The notes: a model not told the origin generated them from the sequence alone. DNA of 64,000 nucleotides from an uncultured Pseudoteredinibacter sp. (GCF_947500695.1 NZ_CANMSS010000001.1:124001-188000); one strand, 5' to 3'. Counted from the stretch's first letter, positions 26,695 through 36,581 are shown. Program-made: numbers and translations.

Positions 26695-27687
26695 ATGACA
26701 GTAGCAAGAAGCCAGCAGATATCTTTAAGCGATACACCTTATTACCACTGTATTAGCCGTTGTGTTCGACGGGCATTTCTGTGTGGTAAAGATCGTTATA
26801 GCGGAAGGGACTATGAACATCGTAGAGGATGGCTCGAAGAGCGTATATTGAGCCTGCAATCGATCTTCTGTATAGATGTTTGCGCCTACGCAATAATGAG
26901 TAATCACTTTCATATAGTCTTGCATGTTGACTATGACAAGGCTGAAAAGCTAAGCCAAAGAGAGGTAGTTGAGCGCTGGATGGGTTTGTTTAAAGGCAGC
27001 ACCTTGATGCAGCGTTTTCAAAACTCGGAATCCCTAAGTAAGGCTGAATTGGATGCAGTTGGCTTAGTTGTAGAGCAATGGCGAAGCCGCCTAAGAGATA
27101 TTAGTTGGTTTATGCGCAGTTGCAACGAGTGGCTAGCGAGAGAGGCCAACAGGGAGGATGAGTGTAGTGGGCGGTTTTGGGAAGGGCGCTTCAAAAGCCA
27201 GGCTTTACTGGATGAAAAAGCACTAGCCGCATGCATGGCCTATGTCGATCTGAACCCAGTTAGAGCCAAAATGGCAAAGTTGCCTGAAGACTCTGCGTTT
27301 ACCTCGATAAAACAACGAGCAGAGAAGGCTAGACGTGCTAGGGTTATGTCCCATAATCCAGATCATATTAAACAACAGCCGATAAATTTATTCCCCTTTT
27401 CAGGAAACCCTCGAAAATGCAGGCCAAAAGGCTTACCGTTCAGACTGCGAGACTATTTAGATCTACTGGATTGGACAAGCCGGAAAATTAAAAAGAATAA
27501 GAGAGGCTTTGTTGCAGATGACAAGCCGAAAATACTTCAGCGCCTAGGCGTAGAACCAGCTAATTTTTTGGTGGCAGCTACCCAATTCGAATTCCGTTTT
27601 AAGTTCATAGCCGGTGCATTGGCGACTCTAAGACAGAAGTCAGCAAATTTTGGTTTGCGCCGGTTGGCTGTAAGTGGTGTTTTTTAG
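26695..27687 (+). CDS. REP-associated tyrosine transposase (RAYT, Y1/HUH family)
   Basis: This is a 330-residue protein of the TnpA-REP family. Near the N-terminus DTPYYHCISRCVRRAFLCG is the family opening. The HUH motif is NHFHIVLHVD (about residue 71). The central part is RFWEGRFKSQALLDEKALAACMAYVDLNPVRA, with the catalytic tyrosine expected in the YVDLNPVRA helix. RAYTs nick single-stranded REP hairpins and are thought to spread them while staying single-copy. The dense REP-like cluster directly upstream and an inverted copy of the head motif downstream at 27864 fit that role. The C-terminal 80 residues are basic. Confidence 0.92.
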   Translation: MTVARSQQISLSDTPYYHCISRCVRRAFLCGKDRYSGRDYEHRRGWLEERILSLQSIFCIDVCAYAIMSNHFHIVLHVDYDKAEKLSQREVVERWMGLFKGSTLMQRFQNSESLSKAELDAVGLVVEQWRSRLRDISWFMRSCNEWLAREANREDECSGRFWEGRFKSQALLDEKALAACMAYVDLNPVRAKMAKLPEDSAFTSIKQRAEKARRARVMSHNPDHIKQQPINLFPFSGNPRKCRPKGLPFRLRDYLDLLDWTSRKIKKNKRGFVADDKPKILQRLGVEPANFLVAATQFEFRFKFIAGALATLRQKSANFGLRRLAVSGVF

Positions 27688-27863
27688 CATGCTCAAATAT
27701 GAGCGAATGACTCACTAAAAGAATGCTTCCCTCCTGCTAACCACTTTCAAAAAGTCTAAAAGTACTGGCTAGAATCTTACCTCTAACTAATTTCAGTAAG
27801 TTGAACCCTTAATGGTGCATTGTGTCAGCTCTTAGCTAAGAGTAGACTTGCATACTGGAATAA

Positions 27864-27875
27864 GTGGGTGTCCCA
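27864..27875 (-). repeat. Inverted copy of the REP-like head motif downstream of RAYT
   Basis: GTGGGTGTCCCA is the reverse complement of TGGGACACCCAC, the head of the upstream repeat cluster. It lies 180 bases after the RAYT stop. The transposase gene is therefore bracketed by oppositely oriented REP heads, as in a BIME-type arrangement. Confidence 0.7.
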
Positions 27876-27916
27876 TAATAACACTTGTGTTTCTATCGAT
27901 GATCGGTCGGCAAGGT

Positions 27917-28297
27917 ATGAAGATTTTTATTGGTGTTCTATTTCTAATTTTACTGACTGGCTGTACGTCAATATATATTCGTGAAATTCGGCCTAAGCCC
28001 GATATATCAGCTCTAAATAACGGTGTAGACTTGGGGTCGGTGGTGAATTCTCCTCAACAGCTTTACCCTAAAAAAGAGCATTCTAGACAGCAAGGGGGAT
28101 GGGTTCTTCTAGCTGTCGATGTTAATTCTGAAGGGGTATTAAATAACATAAAGCCCATTGATTATAGCCCGACTAAAAACTTTGTTCCTTATGCTGTCAA
28201 GTACGCTAGAGAAGCCAAGTTGAATAAGCCGGAAGAGGGTGAGGTAATCAAGAATTACTACTTTTTGGTGGTTTTTGAAATTTGGAAACATGAATAG
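27917..28297 (+). CDS. Small lipoprotein with TonB-C-like domain
   Basis: From the ATG at 27917 the product is 126 residues and starts with a lipoprotein signal peptide, MKIFIGVLFLILLTGC. The lipobox cysteine is residue 16. An ATG at 27848 would place a non-signal sequence in front and overlap the REP motif, so it is rejected. Residues 55-125 (GGWVLLAVDVNSEGVLNNIKPIDYSP...YAVKYAREAKLNKP) follow the TonB C-terminal / energy-transducer fold pattern, in which 'V.V..dG.V..v.v..s....fd.aAl.a...wkf.P' is the rule. It is too short and lacks the TonB membrane helix, so it is not TonB itself. Function is unknown. Confidence 0.75.
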   Translation: MKIFIGVLFLILLTGCTSIYIREIRPKPDISALNNGVDLGSVVNSPQQLYPKKEHSRQQGGWVLLAVDVNSEGVLNNIKPIDYSPTKNFVPYAVKYAREAKLNKPEEGEVIKNYYFLVVFEIWKHE

Positions 28298-28483
28298 ACA
28301 GGACAATTGGTAGTAAAACATAAGATTGACTGCTCGGAATATGAAGGAGAGGTAAACCCAATATTACATGAGTTGGGTGTCATTGAAGGCTTTCAGTGTC
28401 AATAGTATTTATGACTTTGAGTGTTGCGCGTTAGAGTGCTTGAAAACTAATTAAAGCAAGAATTGAGGGGGAGCCAACGTTTG

Positions 28484-28783
28484 ATGAGTGGCCTATTAAG
28501 CGAGAAATATGCTTTTACTTTATTGTTTTTGCTGGAGGTAATGGCGCTTACTTTTTGCGTAGACATGAATTTGATAGATAAAGCTAAGATTCTAATTCCT
28601 TTTTTGGTATCTAATCATTGGGTGTTATCCTTCCTGTACAATTCGGATATGATCTTTGCATATAAAACAGCAAAGCCAGATGAGGTCGAATTGCGTATTT
28701 TAGGGTTTGCATTGGGGGCGGCCATATTTATTATTACGTGGTTGTATGTCTTTAAACTCATTTCGGAATCTTTCCCGATTTAG
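28484..28783 (+). CDS. Small membrane protein of unknown function
   Basis: From the ATG at 28484 the product is 99 residues. It has two to three hydrophobic segments (YAFTLLFLLEVMALTF, AKILIPFLVSNHWVLSFLY, ILGFALGAAIFIITWLYVF). GAGGGGGAG upstream could serve as ribosome site, although the spacing is long; a TTG at 28463 is an alternative start. No homologue is recognised. It lies between the RAYT region and the glucosylation operon. Confidence 0.55.
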   Translation: MSGLLSEKYAFTLLFLLEVMALTFCVDMNLIDKAKILIPFLVSNHWVLSFLYNSDMIFAYKTAKPDEVELRILGFALGAAIFIITWLYVFKLISESFPI

Positions 28784-29475
28784 GAAAAATTTTATAGGAG
28801 CAGTTTAAATCCAAGTTGCCCTCTGTCTTGTTTTACTTATGCAGATCTTCCATGCGCATATTCAAGGCTACAGTTACCTAGCTCAATTTCTTTAAACGTA
28901 GGCTTAGCATTGCGTTGTCAAGAGTGATAATTTGAGTATTAGGAAAATCTATCACGATCTTTTTAAATGTACGGCTGCTATCGCGCTCTATAGTGGTCCT
29001 TTTCCTGACTTGTTAATTCGACTGGATTCGAGTGGCGTGTATCACGTTTCTTATTCCAGTTTGGTAGTATAGCTAACCGTACGTTCTGCTAGGCCAAGTA
29101 GGCCAGTGAAAGGCCAGGTATCGAACCTCATGATGTTGTTGGATATTCAATATTGATTGTCGTATTCCCCAATATCTTATTTTCCAGATTTACTTTTTCA
29201 ATTGCCGCATTGAACAAGGTGGTTTTACGACTGTAGTCCATATCCTAAGGTGATCAGTAGGTTTTAATAAGAAATATCAAATATCTGGCGGTAAAAAGTA
29301 AGAGCCCTTACAAAATTGAACAGTAAGTGTGTCATAAAGCTTCGAATTGTATCTATTTGTACGCTACAGGAGGTCAGTAATCCTGGATAAGCTGTCTTAG
29401 CCCTCTGTAAATATAATGTCACAATGTGAATGTTAAATATGAACTTTTAGCAGTTGTGGTTTCGGTGGGGCTAAA
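28784..29475. other. Gene-poor 0.7-kb stretch, probably decayed DNA
   Basis: No convincing gene is present. On the minus strand a short open frame at 29128-29241 reads MDYSRKTTLFNAAIEKVNLE and ends after 37 residues. It looks like real coding style and may be the start of a broken gene. The rest shows no repeats or structure I can name. The promoter of the glucosylation operon should lie close to 29475. Confidence 0.35.
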
Positions 29476-30969
29476 ATGGACAGGGTTATAGACAAGCTTC
29501 AGCAATCTTACTCTTTTTCAGGAGTATCTCTGCTAAGCTTGCTGGGAATTATATTTATAGCTTATGTAGGGCAGGCCGCTCTGCCGGCGTTTAATGCCGA
29601 TGATGTTATTCAAGCTCAATATCCGTCTGATGCATATAACTTTATTGCTCAAGGGCGCTGGGCATATTTTCTAACCTACGCTAAGTTACAGAGCGCCTTA
29701 CCCTCTCCAATAGTCAGTACCTTGTTGGGTAGTGTGTTTCTCTTGGCCACGGCCTTGCTAGCTTGTTCACTATTCGGTTTTGATCGAAAATATCAGGTCT
29801 ACAGTTTTGTCTTAATCTCCAGTGTTTCCCTGTACTATGGGATGCTATTCTCTTTCGACAGTACGCGCTTAGCCTACCCCTTAGGAAATTTTGTAGCCAT
29901 TCTTGGGCTGTTTTACCTAGCTAAGCAAGATTGGCGGCAGAACTTGGTGGGTTTGGCATTTTTGTCGCTCGCTCCGGCTTTCTATCCGGCTTCGACCGAG
30001 CTTGCAGCAACTGTATTTTTGAGCTTGTTTCTTTTATCTCTATTGGATAGGTTTGAGCGATATAGTGTTCGCAGAATAATTGTGATGGCGCTTGCTATTG
30101 TAGCCTCTTTGCTAGGTTACTTACTGTTAACCAAGATTCTTTATTTCCTCACAGGCTGGCTGATAGGTGCCCGAACAGATATAGATCCCTTAGCGGTTTT
30201 CTCAAGATATGGGGAAATAATATGTTTATTTTCAGAGCATTCTCTGCCCGTTTTTAATTTTCAGAGTTGCCAGCGACCAGGGTTTCAGAGCCAGCAAGGT
30301 GTTTATATTAATGGTGCTATGGCGATTCTTTTTGTTAGTTTTAATGCGTTTTGTATTCAAAAACTCTGGTGTAAAAGGCAGCTAGCATATATCGCCTTAT
30401 TTTTGGTGGCGCAAGGCTTGCTTCTGCTGGCGCCATTTGGGTTAATTTTTGCCAGTAAAAACTCGCCTTTTCCACCTAGGTCCCTATATAGCGTTAGTTA
30501 TATTTATGCTTTTTTCTTAGTCGTGGTTTTGGGGGCCAGCTTGACAAGCAAAGTTAAGATCTTACAGCTATTTTCTAAAGGAATTATGGCTTTGGGAGTA
30601 CTTTGGGTTGTGGTTTCAATGATTACGTTATCTAACAAGGCATTTAGTGAGTACACACAGAGTCAAAGAAATCTCTATGCAGCTAATCGTATACTTTTGG
30701 ATATTGAGCGAGTGCTAAGCAGTAGTGATAAGGCCGGCAATCATAGAGTGGATTTAGTGGTCGTTAATGATAAACCAAGAATTGGAGGTGTTCTTCATAT
30801 TCCTTGGTCCAGAGAACGTGTTTACCATCTGCTAGATCCACGCTATGAGGCGGCTTCGGACACGGAACGCAAGAGAGTAATGGAAGGAGCTCTCGATCGC
30901 CCTGTATGGCCAGCAGAAGGTTCCATTTACTTCGATCAAAATACACTGGTAGTGGTATTAAGCCGATGA
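29476..30969 (+). CDS. GtrII-like membrane glucosyltransferase
   Basis: This 497-residue integral membrane protein has about ten to eleven hydrophobic segments. The N-terminal FNADDVIQAQYPSDAYNFIAQGRWA resembles the periplasmic acidic loop motif (D-D/E) of GtrII-family and related GT-C glucosyltransferases. Its stop overlaps the start of the gtrB gene (ATGA), and gtrA follows, giving the classical three-gene Gtr arrangement. In this system GtrB makes undecaprenyl-phosphate-glucose, GtrA flips it, and the third, variable protein attaches the sugar to a surface polymer such as O-antigen. The acceptor here is unknown. Start at 29476 follows GGTGGGG. Confidence 0.82.
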   Translation: MDRVIDKLQQSYSFSGVSLLSLLGIIFIAYVGQAALPAFNADDVIQAQYPSDAYNFIAQGRWAYFLTYAKLQSALPSPIVSTLLGSVFLLATALLACSLFGFDRKYQVYSFVLISSVSLYYGMLFSFDSTRLAYPLGNFVAILGLFYLAKQDWRQNLVGLAFLSLAPAFYPASTELAATVFLSLFLLSLLDRFERYSVRRIIVMALAIVASLLGYLLLTKILYFLTGWLIGARTDIDPLAVFSRYGEIICLFSEHSLPVFNFQSCQRPGFQSQQGVYINGAMAILFVSFNAFCIQKLWCKRQLAYIALFLVAQGLLLLAPFGLIFASKNSPFPPRSLYSVSYIYAFFLVVVLGASLTSKVKILQLFSKGIMALGVLWVVVSMITLSNKAFSEYTQSQRNLYAANRILLDIERVLSSSDKAGNHRVDLVVVNDKPRIGGVLHIPWSRERVYHLLDPRYEAASDTERKRVMEGALDRPVWPAEGSIYFDQNTLVVVLSR

Positions 30970-31961
30970 AAAATGAAAAGCTGATTTCGATTATTGCACC
31001 AGCTTACAATGAAGCGGAGGTATTGCCTGAATTTGTAAAGCGATGCGTGACCGTTCTAAAGTCTATGAGTGGGTTTAATTACGAACTTGTTTTGATCAAT
31101 GACGGAAGCAAAGATAGCACTCTAGCAGTGATGCGAAAGCTAAAAAAGCAATTCCCTGATATCACTATCGTCAACCTGAGCCGAAATTTTGGTAAAGAGA
31201 TTGCGATGACAGCCGGTTTGTCGGAAGCCTCTGGTGATGCGATGGTAGTGATTGATACCGATTTACAAGATCCGCCTGAGTTAATCCCGAAGCTTGTGGA
31301 GAAGTGGCAGGAGGGCTTTGATACTGTTTATGCGAAGCGAAAGTCGCGAGAAGGCGAAACCTGGCTTAAAAAGGTCACTGCAAAGGCGTTTTACAGCTTT
31401 ATGCAGAATGTAGGTTCAACTCCCATTCCGCCTGATGTCGGAGATTTTAGGTTGATTTCTCGTCGTGTGACTGATGCTTTGTTGCAATTGCCGGAAAAAC
31501 ACCGATTTATGAAAGGCTTGTTTTCTTGGGTTGGCTTTCCTGACGCAGAAGTTGAGTACGAACGCGATGCTAGATTTGCCGGTGAGACAAAGTGGAACTA
31601 CTGGAAATTGTGGAATTTTGCGATAGAAGGTTTTACATCATTTACTATTGCGCCGCTAAAAATCGCAAGCTATATCGGATTCATTACAGCAATGTCGGCT
31701 TTTGTATACGGATTATTTGTTTTGTTTAAAGCGATAATTTGGGGAGATAGTGTTCAAGGATTTCCAACTATCATGGTGTCTATGCTGTTCCTAGGTGGTG
31801 TGCAGCTGCTTGTTCTTGGTGTTATTGGGGAATATCTCGGGCGTGCCTTTAATGAGGTAAAGCAACGTCCCCTATACTTACTCGAATCAGTAGATAGGGC
31901 GCAATCTGTTGTCAGTGTAAATGCTCAGGAAAAGTCAGATTTTGAAAAAAGAGTTGCTTAA
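30966..31961 (+). CDS. gtrB: Bactoprenol glucosyltransferase GtrB-like
   Basis: The start at 30966 overlaps the preceding stop by four bases (ATGA); an upstream in-frame start at 30906 is inside the previous gene and is rejected. The 331-residue product begins with a family-2 glycosyltransferase domain (SIIAPAYNEAEVLPEF; VLINDGSKDST; VVIDTDLQDPPELIP, the DxD-type site). It ends with two membrane helices around residues 230-310. GtrB/DPM1-like enzymes transfer a sugar from a nucleotide donor to polyprenyl phosphate on the cytoplasmic face. Context with gtrA and a GtrII-like protein supports undecaprenyl-phosphate-glucose synthesis. Confidence 0.92.
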   Translation: MKNEKLISIIAPAYNEAEVLPEFVKRCVTVLKSMSGFNYELVLINDGSKDSTLAVMRKLKKQFPDITIVNLSRNFGKEIAMTAGLSEASGDAMVVIDTDLQDPPELIPKLVEKWQEGFDTVYAKRKSREGETWLKKVTAKAFYSFMQNVGSTPIPPDVGDFRLISRRVTDALLQLPEKHRFMKGLFSWVGFPDAEVEYERDARFAGETKWNYWKLWNFAIEGFTSFTIAPLKIASYIGFITAMSAFVYGLFVLFKAIIWGDSVQGFPTIMVSMLFLGGVQLLVLGVIGEYLGRAFNEVKQRPLYLLESVDRAQSVVSVNAQEKSDFEKRVA

Positions 31962-32319
31962 AGTTGGTAAGTTTTCATTGGTTGGTGTAGTTAATACAGT
32001 CGTAGATTACATTATCTTTTTATGTGCATTTTATTTGTTATCTCTGTCGATTGCGCTGGCCAACCTTTTGGCTTTTTTGTTCGCGGTATGTTTGAGTTAC
32101 TACCTGAACTCTAAATTTACTTTTTCTGAGAGTTCGAGTGATCGGTCTTTAACTAAATTACTACGTTTTATTTTGGCTTCCGCCACTGCCTTTGTGCTGG
32201 TAACCATTGTGATCTATATTTTGTCAGATTATATGCCAGTCTATTTGGCTAAGATTTTGGCCGCAGGGGTGTCTTTAGTAGTCAACTACAGCTTGGCAAA
32301 GCTTCTTGTGTTTCGATAA
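31921..32319 (+). CDS. gtrA: GtrA-family flippase-like membrane protein
   Basis: This 132-residue protein has four membrane helices and the GtrA signature KFSLVGVVNTVVDYIIF near the start, plus YYLNSKFTF in the middle. It is thought to flip polyprenyl-phosphate-linked sugar to the periplasm for the GtrII-like enzyme. The ATG at 31921 overlaps gtrB by 41 bases. A TTG at 31942 would shorten the overlap and is equally plausible. No terminator on the plus strand was recognised directly after it. Confidence 0.9.
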   Translation: MLRKSQILKKELLKVGKFSLVGVVNTVVDYIIFLCAFYLLSLSIALANLLAFLFAVCLSYYLNSKFTFSESSSDRSLTKLLRFILASATAFVLVTIVIYILSDYMPVYLAKILAAGVSLVVNYSLAKLLVFR

Positions 32320-32476
32320 ACTGAGCTTTCCTTGTGCGCAGGCAGCTATGGCAGACATATTGGCGGTCGTTAGTTGTTTGGGCTAACAATTACAGGGGAT
32401 TGTAGTTTATGGTGTCAGCTAGCGGATTGTTTACTTTAGAGTCGTTGGTGATCCTTCCTTTGCTGGTGTTCACAAA

Positions 32477-32502
32477 TAAAAAAGCCCGGTGAAAGCCAGG
32501 CT
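32477..32502 (-). terminator. Rho-independent terminator of the adhesin gene
   Basis: On the minus strand AGCCTGG-CTTTCA-CCGGGCT is followed by a T run. It lies about 30 bases past the adhesin stop and ends that transcript. One pair is a G-T wobble. Confidence 0.8.
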
Positions 32503-32533
32503 CTGTTTGTTTTAGATGCTGTGTTAAAGCTTT

Positions 32534-35500
32534 TTAGCAATGACAGTAGCTTACATCTTCGTTGGCGAGTAGCTCACGTAACATTTGACCGCCATCAAAA
32601 CTGCCGGTGTCAAAGAGTGTATCAGCTCCAGCTTTGTTACTGCTTGGGGCATTGATGTGGCTACCAGCAGGCTCTGGAAGCACATCTTCATTATCTGCCG
32701 TGAGTAAATCAGCTGTATTTACAGCTTCCTCCAGAGGCTTTAATGAAAACCAAACATCATCAATATCATGGCTGTTGCCTTGCTCATCGGTCCAGCCAGA
32801 GCGTAAGCCAATATAGTTACCGTTATCTACTTCGTTAATGCTGGTTGCCGCTAGGTCAATCGAGGCTACGCCGGCTTCGTGTAGGCCAATAAGTTCCCCT
32901 TCCTCGGATATACCATTTTGGTTTTTATCTTGCCACAGCTGAAGGGCGTCAAAGTATTGGTCTTGCTGGTCAAAAACACCATCATTGTTACTGTCTAAAT
33001 CAGAGAGTGCTTGAAAACCTTCTTCGGCGGTTTCGCCTGATGTTAGTACGGTGGCTTCACCAAATAGTTCACTGCCGTTATTAATGATACCGTCTTGGTT
33101 AATATCAAATACTAAGAGGGCATCTTCTGGGCTTACCCAGCCCACTTGTTCGAGTTGACCGTCATTGTTGATATCAAACTTAATACCTTGATCAATGTTT
33201 GTGGTCTCTACGCCATTACCATTCAGGTCCAATACCAAGGGGCTTTGGGCTGGATTGTGGTTTTCTGCAGTATTGGTAATGGTGAGCCTTTCCTCGCCAG
33301 TATTTAGGTCACAAATATGTGCACCGCTTGGAAGATCAATATCTGAGATAGAAAAAAGTGAGTTTCCATCGGGCTCAAAGTACTTCACTACATTGCCAAA
33401 TACTGTATAGAACTTTATTGATGGGGGAGCGTCGGCGAGAGTCACCTCTGTTGAAAAAGTACCATCGGCTTGAACTACCGCAGTGTGGTATTGGGTCTTA
33501 TTGCGGTCCCAGCTCTCATCGTAGGCTGCCTTTTCATCTCGGAACATTGAGTTAAATTCTTTGATGTGAAGCACGGTGCCAGGAGGTAGGTTTGAGGTGC
33601 CCGAAACCGTTACCACTGCTCCAACTGCTGGCCCGCTTTTATAGGAGTTCCAGCCGATACCTAATGCAGGGCCCGCATCATAGGTACCCATTGGGTCGAA
33701 CTTAACGAACGTTTCTTCGTCGATAACATCGATAGTCATTGTTTCTTGACTGCTACTGCCATCAGGGGAAGTCGCTTTAATTTCAATTGTATGAGATTTA
33801 TCAGTCTCATAATCTAGGTGTATATCGGTGGTAAAGACTTCACCGGTTTTGCTATCGATACGGAAGCGGCCACCGGCATCATCGAGCAGTTCATACTTAA
33901 CGTTTCCGGCTGTGTCGGGATCGATGGCTAGTGCTGTAATACCAACATAAGTGTCTTCAAGAGAACATTCTGATACCGCATTATCCATTTTGTCGGTATC
34001 TTTAATTGGGCCAATAGGCTTATTTTGCTCTACCTCAATGGTAAAGGTTTCTGCACTCACTGTGCCGTCAGTAGATTCGGCTTTAATTGTGATGTCGTGG
34101 CTTGTGGCGACTGAATAATCCAGTTCTTTAGCTAAGGTCACAACACCTGTTTTGCTGTTGATGTTGAATCGACCATCGGCATCATCGAAGAGAGTGTAAG
34201 AAACCTTATCACTAGGGTCTGGGTCTTCAGCAAAGCCTGTAACGCCCACTTCACTCCCGGTGCTGGCGGTTTCACTAACGCTATTGGAAGCGCTATCGAT
34301 ATCGCTAACAGGGCCAATAGGGGCGTTGTCATCGAGTACCTGAATGGTGAAGGTCTTAGTGCTAAAGCTACCATCACTGGAATTTGCTCTTACTGTCACC
34401 TCATGGGAGCTGTTCAGATCATGATCTAAGCCGCCACTTACTGAAATTACGCCACTGCTTGCATCTATGACAAATCGTCCTTGTGCATCATCTGTCAGCT
34501 CATAGCTCACCGTATCGCCGCTGTCTGGATCAATAGCTCGGGCTTGAATACCGACTCCACTGCCTTGGCTAGCATTTTCCTCAATTTCATTGAAGCTTGC
34601 GTCAATATCTTTTATTGGGCCGATGGATTTATTGTTTGGTGCATTGGTTTCGCGATAATCTCGCTCGTCAGTACCAAAGGTATCCGCTAAGTCATCGGGT
34701 AGATAACCGCCGGTGATATTTTTGTAATCCGTACTGAAGTTATCAAAGGGAACGCCTGATTCGTTGATATCGAGTAATGAATCGTTATCACTATCGAGAT
34801 CCAGATAGTCGGCTAATCGATCGTTATCAGTATCTTCTGCTGTGATGCCTTTGGAAGCCGCTGCCGTTTGATCACCCACGTTAGCATCATAAAAGTCGTG
34901 CAAGCCATCAAAATCCATATCGATAAAGACGATTGGGTCTTTGAAACCATTGGTGGTTTGGGCTTCAATATTATCCGCTATTCCGTCACCGTCGCTGTCT
35001 AGATCTAGTGCGTTAATGATACCGTCTTTATCGAGATCACCGCTGCCTTCGACGATATCTAAAATTCCGTCGTTATCATCATCGATATCTATATCATCAG
35101 GAACTTCATCACCATCGCTATCTATTCCAGCGAGGCCAATATTCTCTATTTGGTATTTAATTTCTTTATTGGAGTCGTCCTGTAGTGATCCTGTGCTATT
35201 ACTGACTGTTGCAATTACTTCGTAGTCGCCAGCTGCCCAGGTGCTGGCATCGACGACTAAGCTCCACTTATTGCCTACCACGCTCAAGCCATCTTCGCTG
35301 CTATAGCTTTGGCCATTAATTTGTACAGTGAAAGACTCCACGTTTTGAAGGTTGACAGTACCAGTAATAACTAATGTGTGGCCGTCAAATTCACCTGAAT
35401 CGACAGTCGGCTTTTGAAGATTAGCTGAGCTGTTTGGCTGGCCCATGCTAATGGTCTTGGCTTCGCTGTGTTGCGATATATTCCCGGCAATATCTTGTTG

Positions 35501-36013
35501 AGTAAGGGTTATCGCATGGTCGCCGTCTGGCATATTGCCATCCATCTCGAAGCGATAAAAACCACGTTTATTGGCTTTTACTTCACCAATTAAATTTCCG
35601 TTGTCGTAAATTCGAACGGTAGCAAAGGCCTCCGCTCGACCTTTGATAAGGTAGTTTTCCTTGTCCTCACTGATATCAATATTGTTTAGCTTGTTTGCAC
35701 TGAGATCCACGAATACTTTATATTTACTGCTCTTGCCAAATACGCTTCCGTCAGCTCTCACAGTTCCAATCACAAAATTATGTTGTCCATGATCGAGCGG
35801 CTCAGTTATGAACTTCCATCTGCCATTCTTATTGACAGTAGTGCTGCCAATAAGCTTATTGCCGTCGTAAATATTAATGGTTTTACCTGGGGTACCTTTA
35901 CCACGCAGGGTTAAGGTTTGGTCGTCACTTCGTCCGTTCTTTCCTACGTTGGATTGCACAGAGCCGAAATTATCAGAAATGCTGGTAATGCTATTGGATT
36001 TTTTGCCCGCCAT
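32534..36013 (-). CDS. Large cadherin-repeat, calcium-binding surface adhesin
   Basis: This 1159-residue acidic protein has no Sec signal. Residues 1-190 hold two bacterial Ig-like modules (GKGTPGKTINIYDGNKLIGSTTV; GNLIGEVKANKRGFYRF) and 195-290 a third. Residues about 295-450 are thrombospondin-type-3-like Asp repeats (DSDGDEVPDDIDIDDDNDG). Three cadherin repeats follow (about 465-775; GRFVIDASSGVISVSGGLDHD and kin). The C-terminal third has EF-hand-like loops (DLNGNGVE, FDINNDGQ, FDINQDGIINNG, DLDSNNDGVFD), then ends ANEDVSYCHC. The missing Sec signal plus the Ca-rich acidic composition suggests type I secretion, but no RTX GGxGxDxxx repeats or transporter genes are here. It is monocistronic with its own terminator. 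Confidence 0.88.
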   Translation of the reverse strand: MAGKKSNSITSISDNFGSVQSNVGKNGRSDDQTLTLRGKGTPGKTINIYDGNKLIGSTTVNKNGRWKFITEPLDHGQHNFVIGTVRADGSVFGKSSKYKVFVDLSANKLNNIDISEDKENYLIKGRAEAFATVRIYDNGNLIGEVKANKRGFYRFEMDGNMPDGDHAITLTQQDIAGNISQHSEAKTISMGQPNSSANLQKPTVDSGEFDGHTLVITGTVNLQNVESFTVQINGQSYSSEDGLSVVGNKWSLVVDASTWAAGDYEVIATVSNSTGSLQDDSNKEIKYQIENIGLAGIDSDGDEVPDDIDIDDDNDGILDIVEGSGDLDKDGIINALDLDSDGDGIADNIEAQTTNGFKDPIVFIDMDFDGLHDFYDANVGDQTAAASKGITAEDTDNDRLADYLDLDSDNDSLLDINESGVPFDNFSTDYKNITGGYLPDDLADTFGTDERDYRETNAPNNKSIGPIKDIDASFNEIEENASQGSGVGIQARAIDPDSGDTVSYELTDDAQGRFVIDASSGVISVSGGLDHDLNSSHEVTVRANSSDGSFSTKTFTIQVLDDNAPIGPVSDIDSASNSVSETASTGSEVGVTGFAEDPDPSDKVSYTLFDDADGRFNINSKTGVVTLAKELDYSVATSHDITIKAESTDGTVSAETFTIEVEQNKPIGPIKDTDKMDNAVSECSLEDTYVGITALAIDPDTAGNVKYELLDDAGGRFRIDSKTGEVFTTDIHLDYETDKSHTIEIKATSPDGSSSQETMTIDVIDEETFVKFDPMGTYDAGPALGIGWNSYKSGPAVGAVVTVSGTSNLPPGTVLHIKEFNSMFRDEKAAYDESWDRNKTQYHTAVVQADGTFSTEVTLADAPPSIKFYTVFGNVVKYFEPDGNSLFSISDIDLPSGAHICDLNTGEERLTITNTAENHNPAQSPLVLDLNGNGVETTNIDQGIKFDINNDGQLEQVGWVSPEDALLVFDINQDGIINNGSELFGEATVLTSGETAEEGFQALSDLDSNNDGVFDQQDQYFDALQLWQDKNQNGISEEGELIGLHEAGVASIDLAATSINEVDNGNYIGLRSGWTDEQGNSHDIDDVWFSLKPLEEAVNTADLLTADNEDVLPEPAGSHINAPSSNKAGADTLFDTGSFDGGQMLRELLANEDVSYCHC

Positions 36014-36581
36014 GACAATTGAACCTTGTTTTTATTGGTATTAGGAGTCTATAAATTCAGGTGTAGGTTAGGGGGAGAAAAGTATTGATCAACTGGTGTT
36101 CATCATTTTCATAACTACTTACTAGGCAATTAATTAGTAAGTGCTAAATTCAGATGTTTGTCTATAAGGTTATCTTTCGGAGAACTGACACTGGGAATTA
36201 GCATGACATAACTACTTTTACTGATGTGTAGAGTGACGTTCAAAGAAGTGGAATGGGCAATTTCTAGCGTTTGCTTGATAACTAGGAGTGTACTTGGGGT
36301 TGCCATATAAAATAGGGGTATGGCAATTTATCTTGTCTAGGCAATAATTGCCGCAGGTGCAAGCGCTCAACTGCTTTTCTTGGGTTTTTCCATGGCAAGA
36401 TCAATAAATCACGTAATTGTTTGTGCTCATACTGTTATTTAAGCTATTTTATTAGCAGATCGTTAATAAACGCTGCCGATTAAATGCCCGCTGCTTGAAA
36501 ATTGAACAGCTGGCAAGCTTTTGTTCAATATGTATTAAAGTCGCTTAGGCCAACTTTACTTAGAAACACTGTGGAAAGCTT
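36014..36581. other. Intergenic region between divergent adhesin and GGDEF genes
   Basis: About 570 bases without a gene separate the adhesin (minus) and the diguanylate cyclase (plus). Both promoters must lie here. AT-rich runs are present, but I could not assign a specific operator. The divergent layout would suit c-di-GMP-linked adhesin control. Confidence 0.5.

Noticed and set aside
30906..30965. Longer gtrB start
   Set aside because: It would extend gtrB into the preceding gene in another frame. The ATGA overlap and the standard GT2 N-terminus favour 30966.
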